Shown here piece after piece: positions 46,992 to 58,399 of a stretch of DNA of 64,000 nucleotides (its first letter is position 1; each line of letters starts with the position of its first letter). The position numbers were made by a program, and so were the translations under genes. This DNA comes from Punica granatum (taxonomy: Eukaryota; Streptophyta; Magnoliopsida; Myrtales; Lythraceae): assembly GCF_007655135.1 (NCBI RefSeq), contig NW_022204326.1, positions 1 to 64,000 on the forward strand, written 5' to 3'. A model generated the notes under the pieces. It saw nothing but the letters and a program-made list of their open reading frames with translations, did no database searches and was not told the DNA's origin.

Positions 46992-47838
46992 CCTAAGGGT
47001 GGCGATTCGTATCATGATGTGTTTATAAATGTCTTGTCTAAACGAATTCGTGTCATCAAAGTCAGTACTCGTATACGACACGATTATTAAACAGGTCATG
47101 TTTCACACGACAAATTTATATCCGTGTCAACTCGTACACGACACATTTAAACCTGTTTATCGAAACGTGTCATAATAGGTACACGTATCCATACACGACA
47201 CGATTATACCCGGTTATCCGAACACGTTAACATGACATGTTTATCCAACCCGGCTAACCATTCAAAATTAGGGTTAGTGGAAGGGTATTTTGGTAAATTC
47301 AGTTAGATAAACAAATTAATAGGTTACACGATTAAATACGTCTAAATAAACAGGTTTAATCGTGTATAATCGGGTTACACAGGTTCAACTCGGTAAGACA
47401 CGTTTATTAACAGTGTCTAAACGAGTTGGACCCGTTTAGATCGAATACCAAAAATGCCCAACCCGAACTCGTTTAACTTTGTGTCGTGTTATCGTGTCGT
47501 GTCAAATATTACCGATCCTATCTACACCACTAGCACGGTGGTCTAGTGGTTAAACTCCAAGTGTTTCACTTAAACATCATGAGTTCGAACCTCAATGAGA
47601 ATGTAGAGCTCGCTACTATATGGGTGTATTATGGGCTAACAATGATCGGCTCATAATGCTTGATCCAATAGGTCTTGGACTTAATTCACTAGTGTACTGG
47701 TGGGACAGCGGTGACCAAGTTGGGCTAAATCTCAACGAGCTATGGCGAAAGGAACATTTCGTGACGGTCAGGTTTCCTTAGTTATGACAGCTACAGTGGG
47801 CTAATTTGACCTGACTTTTTTTATTCAGCTAAAAAAAA
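46992..47838 (+). mobile_element. tRNA-derived SINE (about 310 bp) split at its 5' end by a hAT element
   Basis: The SINE body (46992-46993 plus 47529-47838) has an A box (TGGTCTAGTGG, 47539-47549), a B box (GAGTTCGAACC, 47581-47591) about 30 bp downstream, and an A-rich end (8 A, 47831-47838). A perfect 20-bp duplication starting 'gagggactatgac' flanks the whole unit (46972-46991 and 47839-47858). The hAT element at 46994-47520 landed two bases inside the 5' end. It belongs to a different SINE family from the copy at 29.7 kb. Confidence 0.8.
46994..47520. mobile_element. 527-bp hAT MITE
   Basis: The ends TAAGGGTGGCGAT and, inverted, TAGGATCGGTAAT are diverged versions of the 23.3-kb element ends. 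The 8-bp flanks cctacacc (46986-46993) and tctacacc (47521-47528) differ at one base. The interior is made of the same 'gtgtcgtgtc', 'cacgacacgattat' and 'gggttagtggaagggta' blocks as 23323-23700 and 28300-28568. Confidence 0.82.
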
Positions 47839-48761
47839 GAGGGACTATGACCCCTACAGTGAAAAAAAAATCCCTGACAACAGATAAAACTCGGAAAACA
47901 TGGAATAGGATAATAAATAGATGACGAAGATGGTTGCCAACGACCATTTTTTGTGAGAAGATCAGTGCAGCAATTTTATCTCTCTCGGAGGACATGGCCC
48001 AACCTGATCTTTTCGAACTTGTTACCTTTTTCAATGGAAGCATCGAGTCGCCATTAATAAGGGGAATCCAATAAGAAGTTCGGAAATCCCTCACTCAATA
48101 TCCAGTCCTTCAATAAAAAGGCATGTAAATCAATGTTGTGATTGTATTTGTTTGGATTTAATTTTAAGTGCTGAAATTTTAAGCATTTAGTCAAATAAGT
48201 GCTTGGTTGATTACATAAAAATTGTTTGATAAAATTAAGTGTTGAAAGTTTAGAGTTTTTAGCGCAATGCTCTCATGCCAGCCAACTATTTTCTTTCTTT
48301 TCACTTTTAACCCCTATCTTTACTATTAATTTATTTTTATCATTTCTCAAATTAAAAAATCCAAAAAAAAAGAGAAGTAAATCGAGATCCAGGGAAGGGG
48401 GCGGTGGTGGCCATTGGTTCCGGCTGGCACCGCCATAATCGAGGTCCCGGCGACATTAGGGGTGGCCGGCGACCTTCAACAATCCAACAGAATAATACCA
48501 TTTTCAAGAACCGAGAGTAAGGACTATGCACAATAGCATCAAATATAGGAACTCGACTTTTCTTTGGTTTAAGCCTCACGTATGACATCAATCAATCCAA
48601 CGAAGTAATATCTATAACAATCCAACAACCCTACAATAATCCAGCAGACTAATACCACTCAGATGTTCAAAACAAAATATTGAACCACGAACAATCCTAG
48701 CGACGCGAGGCTCAAGCTTGAGGCCTACCCGGCTGATCACTAGGAGGATCGTTGAGGCTTG

Positions 48762-48966
48762 GAAGTCTATTTGGATTTAGTGGCAGCCATGGAAGTTGAG
48801 ACTCATTTGGATTCAATGGTGGCTACGGAAGTTGAGACTCATTTGGATTCAATGGTGGCTACGGAATAGGACGTCCACTTGGATTCAATGGAAGCAAATC
48901 CGGGGGCCCGGTTGGATTCAATGGGGGCTCGAATTAGGAGGCTCGTTTAGATTCACTGGCGGCTAC
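48762..48966 (+). repeat. 36-42-bp minisatellite
   Basis: Five to six units around 'tttggattcaatggnggctac'. Units 48791-48826 and 48827-48862 are identical 36-mers and the others are degenerate. In one frame it reads as repeats of LIWIQWWLR, but no start or longer frame supports translation. Confidence 0.85.
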
Positions 48967-49010
48967 AGATTTGGAGGAAGACGAACTCGATTTTGAGAGT
49001 TTTGGAACAA

Positions 49011-49358
49011 TCAAACTACAAGTTCATGAAGCATGGGTGTTATTTCCAGTCGTTTATTAGCGGGCAAGTTAAGCGCCAGATGGATTTCTCCCGAGTATGG
49101 AGTGAGTAGTCCTTCCAATATCTTGACCAGAAAAAGCCTTGCAATCCATATTATTTTGTCATTCCTAAGTTCATTTAACGTGGCAAGCATCTCCCCTTCA
49201 AGTTGCCTTATTTCTCCTTCGACATTCTTCAAATTCGAGGAGAGAGTAGTTTGAGCCCTTATACTCGCTGCATATGCAAGTTGCTTGCAGCCCAAAATTA
49301 TTTCATAAAAAGTACAGAAAGACAATAACCCACTATCGTGGATCCTCTGAATGGGCAA
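49011..49358 (-). CDS. unidentified 115-aa ORF
   Basis: Open frame with a heptad-like charged segment (NLKNVEGEIRQLEGEMLATL, about residues 42-61) that could form a short coiled coil, followed by a mixed hydrophobic tail. It ends about 45 bp from the minisatellite. No family is recognised. It could be an exon of a decayed gene. Confidence 0.3.
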   Translation of the reverse strand: MPIQRIHDSGLLSFCTFYEIILGCKQLAYAASIRAQTTLSSNLKNVEGEIRQLEGEMLATLNELRNDKIIWIARLFLVKILEGLLTPYSGEIHLALNLPANKRLEITPMLHELVV

Positions 49359-50510
49359 CCTCTCATTAAAGTTGATGATCTAAATGAAACAAAAATACAG
49401 TTTGGAGCTTCCCTTGCTCCATGTCCTAATGTTCTCATGCTTTCTTTATATGAGGAACCAAAATTCTAACTCTTAGTATATCAGCATAACTTCTTTAATG
49501 GAGTAAGCAAACTTTTGGGGGAAGTTGACATTTCTATTTTGCTATCAAAACATGAAAATAAGCTAAGCAAATCAAGGAACTAAAGGAAACGCGTCGAGGA
49601 ACGAATAAAATCTCATGGCACTAACAAAATTTCCCTAATTTTAGGCATTTACAATGAGCTCCAAAACCTATGACTAGGAGAAAAGCACAGATAGACCTCT
49701 GAGCAAAATTGGCAGAGAGGAAGAGTATATTAGGAGAATTAAAGCAACGGTTACAATTCTAGCAATCTTTTTATATAATAGTATTAGATATATTCTTTAA
49801 AAAATAATAAAAATTGCATGGCTACTCCCCAACAAAATTACAAAAAAGTGCAAAAAAGCAACCCCTTCACGATTCTCATCTCGACTTCAGTTTTCCCAAA
49901 TTCTTACCCCAATACACTCATGATCTCCCATAACTGCCCCAAGCACCAACATAATCCACTTATCTCGCCTAAAACTGTCATCCATAACTATCCATTAATC
50001 TTGCCAAACAAATTCTTCCCACAGTTAGCTATATCTTCCCATACCACTTCATTCCACAATAGATAACCGTTTCGCTCTTTTTCTGAGTTCAACACATGTC
50101 ATTCCATAGCTTCTAAGAATCTGCATCTTCGAGTTTGCTTTCATCAAATTCTGACTTGCTAAATCCATTGCTTCACATACGACTCACGGACGATTCAAAT
50201 TCTAACTTGCTACATCAAATTTTAACCTTTCATTGCTTCGTTCTATTTACTTGTTTATTTTCGGTTAATCGGTTCTGAAGCTTGGTCGTCTTCTCTGTAC
50301 CCCCTAATCCAGAAGTTGAGGAATCAGTACGAGCTTCCACACCTCCAGTTGGACTATCATGTTCTCTGAGCCTACACAATCTCAAAGTCAAAAAACTTGC
50401 TGGAGATCGGTTCATACTGCGGCGTTTCTGCTCGCAACATCTTCGAGCAACGTAACAATATATATTTCCCTTCTCAAATTCTTATGACACTAAGCAGATC
50501 CATTTTGGTG

Positions 50511-51090
50511 AAAAACTCTATCAGTTCGTAAATTTATTTCTATATTGTACGATCATTGCGAACAATAATTTGGTTATAAAGTTCATCGAATTACTTTTGT
50601 TATAGATTTATCGAGTTCTTCCATCTTTGGTATCTTGACGTTGCAGCCATAAAGTTATTGTACTCACCATTGGTATCTTCAAGTGCGCACTAAACTCCCA
50701 TCTCAGTTCATAAATTTATTTCTACTATGTACAGTTGCTATGCAAAATAATTTTATTATGAAGTTCCTATAATAGTCATGCGGTTTATCTCTTTTTTTTT
50801 TTCTTTTTAAAATAATATTTATCGGGTTCTTCTACACTTCATAACTTCCGGTGTTGCCATAAAAAGAATGGTACATATCCTTGGTATCTTCAAGAGTGAT
50901 CCCCAAACTCCGATGTCAGTTTGTAACTATATTTCTAAAATGGATGATCGCTCCGAGCAATAATTTGCATATCAAGTTCTTATACTAAATATGCAGTTCA
51001 TATAATTTTTATACTAATTATGCAGTTCATCTATTTTTATTTCTTCTTACAGGGTTGTTCCATCTTTTGTATCTCCAAGTGAGAGCTATA
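50511..51090 (+). repeat. three diverged tandem units of about 190-200 bp
   Basis: 'tcagttcgtaaatttatttct' starts blocks near 50519, 50703 and 50917, each followed by 'cgatcattgcgaacaataat'-like, 'aagttc', 'gggttcttcca' and 'tggtatcttcaag' segments. Confidence 0.65.
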
Positions 51091-51703
51091 AACGAAAAAA
51101 ATCGTTTTCCTATTAGAGAAAAAATTTCTGCAATTTTTATTTTATTTTTTTATGCACTTTTGGTTATACCTAAAGTGGTAAAAGGATATCAAGTATAATA
51201 TTATAACTAACGAGAACACCAGTGCTATGCTGCGAATAAGATATGCAAATTCTTATTATGAATGTTATATTTTTTTAAGTAGATTAAATTATATATTGAT
51301 TCATAAATCTGCCATGTAAAAAAATATCATTAGTTATTATAAAATATATATGGTTTCTTCAATAGGTTCAATACCATCTTCATATTTGAAATATATTACA
51401 TATGTATATATATATGCTCATTTGCAATAATATATCATAGCACGTCATTATATCAAGAGCATCTAAAATGTTTTATTAAATTTTTTTTTAGTTTAACTCA
51501 TCATTTTGCTCCTACTAGTTGAACATTTTTCTTCTTGAGATGTGAAATGATATTGAGAAGATCGGATGAATGAAAACTATTGGCAATAACGTGAAATTAG
51601 AAAAGAAAAAAAAGGTGTACACTACAAATGTGAAAAAGGTATAATTTTACAACGAAGAGGGAACATTAAATGGCAAGGTTACCACACATGTATATTTATT
51701 TGA

Positions 51704-52389
51704 GGAAAAATTGCATCGTATATCCCAACCTTTACATGTTGTCTTAGTTTTATTCCAACGTCGATTTTTTTTTCTGAGGCATCTTAACGTTAATGGTTTG
51801 GTGTCAAATCTATCACGTCGTAAACATTCCGTCCATTTTTAATGGAAATGCTGACATGTCGTATTAATTGCTTGACTTTACTGATGTGGAGAGTGTGTGA
51901 GTCTCAATACAAGAGAAAAATAACACCATGAATCCCAACCTTTTAATATTTTCTCAATTTTATTCAGACCTTTTTGTTTTTTCTCAATTTTATCCCAATC
52001 CCTTCATAAATTCTCAAATTTATCCAAATCTATTGGGATAATATTGAGAAAACAATAAAAAATTGGGATAAAATTGAGAAACTATCGAAATTGTGGGATA
52101 AAATTGAGAAAGTATCAAAAGGTTAGGATAAAACCGAGAATCAACAAAAATGTTGTGATATATGGTGTAATTTTTTCCTTATATCGGGACCCACACATTC
52201 TCCATGTCAGCTCCGTCAAGCAATTAACGAGTTTCGTCAGGCATTTCCGTTAAAAATGGACAAAACTTTTATGGCGGGATAAATTTGAAACCAAACTATT
52301 AACATTACGATACCTTAGAAAAAAAAAATCTATGTTGGGATAAAACTAAGATAAGATGTAAAAGTTGGAATACATGAAGTTATTTTCCC
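51704..52389. mobile_element. Mutator-type MITE, 686 bp, about 300-bp TIRs
   Basis: The left arm from GGAAAAATTGCATC and the inverted right arm from GGGAAAATAACTTC stay alignable for about 300 bp (shared 'cttagttttat', 'gtccatttttaa', 'gaaatgc', 'ttaattgcttgac'). The flanks tttatttga (51695-51703) and tttatttaa (52390-52398) are a 9-bp duplication with one mismatch. The centre holds tandem 'gggataaaattgagaaa' units. Confidence 0.78.
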
Positions 52390-53360
52390 TTTATTTAAGC
52401 ATTTTATTTATCCATTAAAAAGATAATATAAGAACCCATGTGTAATATATCTTTCAATTATCGAATTACCTAAACTTTCGTGATTATCAAGAAAAGAATT
52501 TTCTTTTCTAATTGATATCATATTGAAGAATGTTAAAATGAAAAACAAAAATAAATGTATTTTCCGTTGCTGGGACAATATGTTCTAAAGGGCATAAATA
52601 AAAATAAAAAGGCAAAACTTCAACAACTTGACATTGGCTACTATAAACAGGAGTTTTAGTTTTTCATACTAGGAAGATGTGAGTCCAAGTCGCGGTTTGA
52701 AAAATTTTTCGAATTTTTCGATTTATTATAGTAGTTTGTGTAATAATATTATATTGTATGAGTAAAGTTTAAATATTTCCAATTAGAATGTCATTGTCGC
52801 AATACAATAGGCCTTAAGCGGTTCATTAATTTTAGGTAAACGAACTTTCTTGCAATAGGTTCAATATTTATTAAAAGAATACCATGGCCAAGACCAAGTT
52901 AATACCAAATAAGAATTAGTTTCAGTCAATATGTTACCTTAACATTAGTTTCACCATAAAAATAAAGAACCCTTCAAGCATCACATATTAAAAAAGACTA
53001 CTTAAATTGGTGAAAAAATTGAAATATACTTTTTATCCTTTAATGGGGCAACCTCACTCGAACCTAGATTGATAGGACATAGAAGACTTTTAAATATCAA
53101 GTTGTACACACCAAAAAAATCACAACTAAAAAGAGGCCTATTTAAATTGGTTACGAATTGACATATGCTTTTATCAACATTAGTTGTATTTAGGTGAGCT
53201 ACGCTTGTTGTCCTTAAATAAAGCATCAAGTGTAAGTTATATGATTGGAGAAAATTTACGATAATGAGAGGTTTATCCCTTAGTGGGTCGAGCATGCTTG
53301 GATCTTGATTAACCGTAGTATCTAGTCAACTTCGAAATATCAAGTAGTAAATACCAGAAA

Positions 53361-53361
53361 A

Positions 53362-53396
<35 letters not shown>
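53361..53396. repeat. (TA)n microsatellite
   Basis: About 16 TA units. Another (GATA)n tract follows at 53610-53630. Confidence 0.9.
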
Positions 53397-53398
<2 letters not shown>

Positions 53399-54480
53399 CT
53401 TAAATTTAAAGAGAATTAATAATAAAAATTATAAGAAGAAAAGTTTTAACTTATTTTTTTTTAAAAAAAAGAAAAAACCTATCCACATCCCTTTTATATT
53501 TGTGGCAAATGTAATAAAAAATTTATGGCAAATAATAATTAAAAATGGGAAAAAAAATGAGAGGGATAAATAACTTCTATATATGAACAAGAGTTTTAGT
53601 ATATTAAGATGATAGATAGATAGATAGATGCTTGCAGTGTTTTCTTTTTTTGGTAGTGTTTACAATGTTTTTTTCAAAATTTTGAATTTTTTAATGAATT
53701 TTCTTTGATTTCTAAACTTTCTCTAATTTTTTAATTATGTGGCATGCAATGAGCGGTGCCACGTATGTAGATGTGGGCCCACTTAAATGTCCGTGAAGTC
53801 CATGTCACCAAATGGACAGAAAACGTTATCTGAGTTGGACAGCTTACTATATTTGAAATAAAATTAAAAATTATGGTACTTTTACGAGACAAAACTTAAA
53901 TTTAATTAGACCTGAAATAAATATAAAAACTATGGCTTTTTAATGTGATTTTCCCTAGAAATAATCCGTCTTAAACGTATCTTCACAAATCGACACTCTC
54001 TGGCTAGTCTCTCGTTTGTTCTCTAGTGTATCTATCTATTCTATTTAGAAATAGTAATTTAATTTGGTCTTCTAGCAAAAGAGAGCATGTAGCTCAGTGG
54101 GCGCACGCTTTTACGGGTAATCAAGAGGTTTAGTGTCGATACTCGTTATGAGACTATCTGTACCATTTTATTAACTATTAGAATTTTTTTTTCATTGTAC
54201 GTTCATATATCTTCACTGTAATTGTAAAATTGGGTCAACGACCAATTTTCAGTAGAAGGATATTTTATTTTATTTTATAATTATGAGGCGCATTCGCTCT
54301 ACTAATTTCGCGGTTCACGTGAACACCTGTAAGGCCACGAGATAGATAAGCTCGGGCATAAGCTGTGTGGGTGGACGGATATGGAATATTCATCTGCATG
54401 ATTTTTTTGAATATTTTAATTTTATCTCATCCTTGGCTGTAGGCTTTTTCTTTTTTTTCTTTATCTCTGCCCCGCAAGTA

Positions 54481-54945
54481 AAGTTCTCCTATTTGGTTTC
54501 AAAAAAATAGATTTACGACAAAACCAAACGACACAGCCAAAACATACGAGCATAGGTTCTAGTCTGCTTCGAAGGATCGGACCATTGCCCAACTATGTAG
54601 TTGTCTTCGGCGAGCTTCAGTTTTGGAAAAGTAAAGTTTTCATAGTTAGTTTCAGAATAATGGATGTACGACAAAATTAAACGAGATAGCCAAAACATAC
54701 GAACATAGGTTCTAGTCTGCTTCGAAGGATTGGGTCATTTCCCAACCACGCAGTTTTGTCTTCGGCAAGCTTCAGTTCTGGAAAAGTAAAGTTTTCGTAT
54801 TTAGTTTCAGAATAATGGATTTACGACAAAATTAAATGAGATAGCCAAAACATACGAGCATAGGTCCGAGTCTGCTCAGAAGGATCGGACCATTGCCCAA
54901 CCATGTAGCTAGTTATTGTCTTCGGAGAGCTTCAGTTTTGGGAAT
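54481..54945 (+). repeat. about 152-bp tandem repeat, three units, upstream of PG
   Basis: 'gattacgac'-type unit starts lie at 54511, 54663 and 54818. Each unit continues through 'agccaaaacatacgancatagg', 'gtctgctncgaaggat', 'ttgtcttcgg.gagcttcagtt' and 'gtaaagttttc.ta.ttagtttcag'. Similarity between units is high, so the array is fairly young. It ends about 640 bp before the PG start codon. Confidence 0.9.
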
Positions 54946-55583
54946 GTGAACCTTATTGATACATTGTTACTTGCACCTTGAGATGCTTATTAATTTTGCA
55001 AAAGAGAAGTCTATTAACGAAGAAGATCGTACGATCAGCATGAACGACGAACGTGAAAATATAGCAAACTCTTTCAAGTTAAGGGCATGCACTTTATCTT
55101 TGGAAATCCATTGACCTGCAACCCGATATATATGTCTTAATCCAATCAGTACTTCTGCTAATATTAGAGAAAATTTATCCAATTGGGGGAAAAAAGAAAG
55201 TGAGAGATTTTAGGAAAAATTTCGGTTGTCTATTCGACGGCTGCAGAGCTCCCCGCTTTGACATTGAGTGATGGCCCTACGATGATGATTTGCAGTCCTA
55301 TGTTTGTGGAAAGTCAATCACTATTCATAGGACAAAACGGAAAAAGACCCACCTGAATAGAAGCGATTTTCTTGGAAACAAGAAGTCCCCAAAATGGCCA
55401 ATTAATAAAAAAAAAATTGGTACAAAAAGGAGAAATTCTCTTCTTGAATTGAAAATCCCAAAATCTCTTAGGAGCCCTTTGGCTTTGTTTCTCTATTACG
55501 TAGTTACTTTTGTTGGAGTTAGGGAAACAAAGCCGCAGCTGAGATCGGAGAGGCCTGAAGGTCACAAATTTAACTATAACATA

Positions 55584-58252
55584 ATGGCATTCCCGAGGAG
55601 ATTATTTCGGCCTAGCAATGTTGTTGTGCTAGGTTTGGCTCTCGTGATGATGTCTCGTGTGGCCGAGGTGGCGGCCCGTGGCAAAATCTACAGCCTTGAG
55701 CCTCGCCGTGGGCTTCTTCAAGAGGCTGGAGTTGTCGATGTTACCAGCTTTGGCGCCAAGGCGAATGACCCCCTGTTTGACAACGCTCAGGTAACACACA
55801 ATGATCATGTACTCAACATCATCATCGTAATAATCATCATCATCATAAAAAGGTTTACAAATGTATACGGCCGAGAAAAACAAAAACAAAAAGAAGTATA
55901 CAAATGTATACAGTATTTTTTTTTTTTTTGGGAGATTCGACTTGTAGATGTTGTTTATGAGAGCAAGTAGGGTTGCTCTTTAGATATGATTTAGTCCCTT
56001 GAAATGATTTAGCAAAGAATACGTATGCGAAAACGTAAATTATTTTTTTGGGTGAAATACGAAATCAAAGTTCGAAAATTAGAAATTTAGAACCAACCAA
56101 TACAAAGATGGGCTAAGATGACCCCTATAACATCCTCAAACAGCCGGTACTCGAGCCTAGTAGGGCAGTTACTTAGCCAATGAATTCCTATAGAAAGCCT
56201 AAGCGCAAAGTTTTGAAAGAGTTTAATCCCGCCTTTTTTTTTTTACTCGTCGTGTGTTTGCTAGTTTTACACTTTGTCAATCGATTAAATAATTGCATCA
56301 CATAACATATTTATGAATATATTATTATAACAGAATGTATATTACATTGTTGGTTGGGAACGGTCAAGGTTGATTAATATTTGTTAACGAGGATCACGAT
56401 GATTTTTTTTTGGGAAAATATTTTACTATACCATAATATTAAGTGAAGTAATCAGCAGTTGATAAAATGCAGGCATTTATTGAAGCATGGAATGCTGCAT
56501 GCAAAGGACCCGGGCCAGCGAAGTTGGTGATCCCACCAGGGTCGTACATAACCGGGGCGGTCGTGTTCCAAGGCCCATGCACCTCGAGCCCGGTCACGGT
56601 CGAGGTCCAAGGAACTATATTGGCCTTGCCTGACCCCAGCGTGTACACTAACGGTGACTGGTTCACAATCGAGATGGTCGATGGTATCGTGTTCAAGGGC
56701 GGAGTCTTCGATGCCCAGGGCCAGAACCTCTGGCAGTACAATGACTGCAAGAGCAACCCCGATTGCCAACATCTCCCAGTCGTAAGTAACATTTCTACAT
56801 TCCTAATAGTTATAGCTATAGCCTATACCCGACCACCTATATTTCCTTCATCCAGTAACAAAGTCGAATCATATAATTTCTGAATCTTTCTTCTTATTCG
56901 TTGGATATATCGGTAAACTTAACTATGCTTCTGCAGATCTTATCATAAAGCAGATATTCTTTTCAAATAAATACAGTTTAGTAATTGACTCGCTTTAGAC
57001 CTGAAATAAAAAGGTTTGAAATTCGATCATTTTCGATGGGACTTCCTATTATTTCATCTCCCTTGCTGAGACTTGCTTAAAACCAATATATATCCTAAAA
57101 AATTTATTACTATTACCTTTTTTTTTGGGTAAATAGCTTAATTTTCGTTCCTATGGGTGCAGTCCATTCACTTAAACAAAGCCCAGAATGTGGCCATCGA
57201 TGGGGTGACCTCCCTTAACAGCATGGGCTTCCACGTTGCCATGACATTCTCGTCGAACATCACAGCCACCAAGCTCAACCTGACTGCTCCTGGTGACAGC
57301 CCTAACACCGATGGCATTCACATCAGCACCACCAGCTCCGTCAACATCTCCGACAGCTTCATCTCCACCGGTGACGACTGCCTTGGCATCATCCAGGGTG
57401 CCTCTGACATCTCTGTCACCGGCATCCAATGCGGGCCTGGCCATGGTATCAGGTAATAGAAATATTCGTAGTGCCTCCTCGAACCTCATGCCTTCCCCGA
57501 AAATAGCATTAGAGAATTCTTATTTTGACTGTGACTTATGGTTTTAGCATCGGGAGCCTTGGGAAATACCCCAACGAGCAGGACGTGAGGGGAGTGCACG
57601 TCAAGAACTGCACGCTGACCGGGACCACGAATGGAGTGAGGATCAAGACCTTCCCCGGCAAGCTGCAGCTCGAAGCCTCCGATATCGTCTTCGAAGACAT
57701 CGTCATGAACAATGTCGCCAACCCGATCCTCATCGATCAGTACTACGGCTTCCATCAGAAACTCTCGGTAATACACACATAAAACGCTGTACCATTTCTT
57801 ATATTGTCGAACTGTTGCAATAAAAGTTTTTAATAAGACATAAGAAAAACGTGAAAAGAAAAATTTAGGTATACAAGATGATTAAATTTTCTATCCTATT
57901 AGCTTGAACTTTCAAGTGAATACGGATCCAATTGCTTATAGACACAAACCAATTTGGTTTTGTCGTTCTTTTCGATACATGATCTTTAACTTCTTCTTAT
58001 CGGGGTTGCTGGGACTAGGCATCAAGGGTGAAGGTGCACGACGTCCACTTCAGGAACATCAGGGGTACCTCTGCCTCGCTCGTGGCCGTTTCGCTTGCTT
58101 GCAGCTCGCTTTTCCCATGCGAAGGCATCGAATTGGCCGACATTGACTTGTCCTACACTGGAAGGAAGCCCCTGCCCATCTCTGCTTCGTGCACCAACGC
58201 CAAGCCCACCTTCTCCGGGAAGCAAAACCCCCCTTCTTGTGCTCTCATCTAA
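55584..58252 (+). CDS. polygalacturonase, GH28, exopolygalacturonase-like
   Basis: Secreted pectinase acting on alpha-1,4-linked galacturonan; the exo-PG clade is typically pollen-expressed. Exons: 55584-55790, 56473-56781, 57163-57452, 57548-57767, 58019-58252; total 1260 nt = 419 aa; phases agree. The start chosen is the ATG that begins a basic then hydrophobic signal peptide (residues 1-31, VVVLGLALVMM); the frame stays open upstream but has no signal sequence there. All four GH28 motifs are present: NTDG (Asp222), GDDC (Asp243/244), GPGHGIS (His266, Ser split by the exon 3/4 join) and RIK (Arg300, Lys302). FQGPC, the NDC block and the terminal SGKQNPPSC favour the exo-PG group. Unusual points: GDDCLGIIQG where GDDC-(V/I)SI is usual, and no Cys after IDQxY (see findings). 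Confidence 0.95.
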
Positions 58253-58368
58253 GATTCAATCCGTCCATGGATCGACCTATCAGGTTGATTAATTGATGAT
58301 GAGATTGCCATTCTTTCTATTCCTCAGCGTTGGAAAACAGGATATAAGGAAATGCAAGGAAAGGTGGG

Positions 58369-58374
58369 AATAAA
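58369..58374 (+). terminator. polyadenylation signal of PG
   Basis: AATAAA about 117 nt after the PG stop codon. Confidence 0.5.
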
Positions 58375-58399
58375 AGGAAAATTCTTTTATGCCAATTTA

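Larger units (their letters stand above)
47859..51703. other. gene-poor spacer with local repeats
   Basis: Beyond the minisatellite (48762-48966), the uncertain ORF at 49011-49358 and the triplicated block at 50511-51090, I see no exon. Confidence 0.5.

Noticed and set aside
54088..54150. tRNA-like 'gtagctcagtggg' A box
   Set aside because: No convincing B box or cloverleaf; at best a decayed SINE head.
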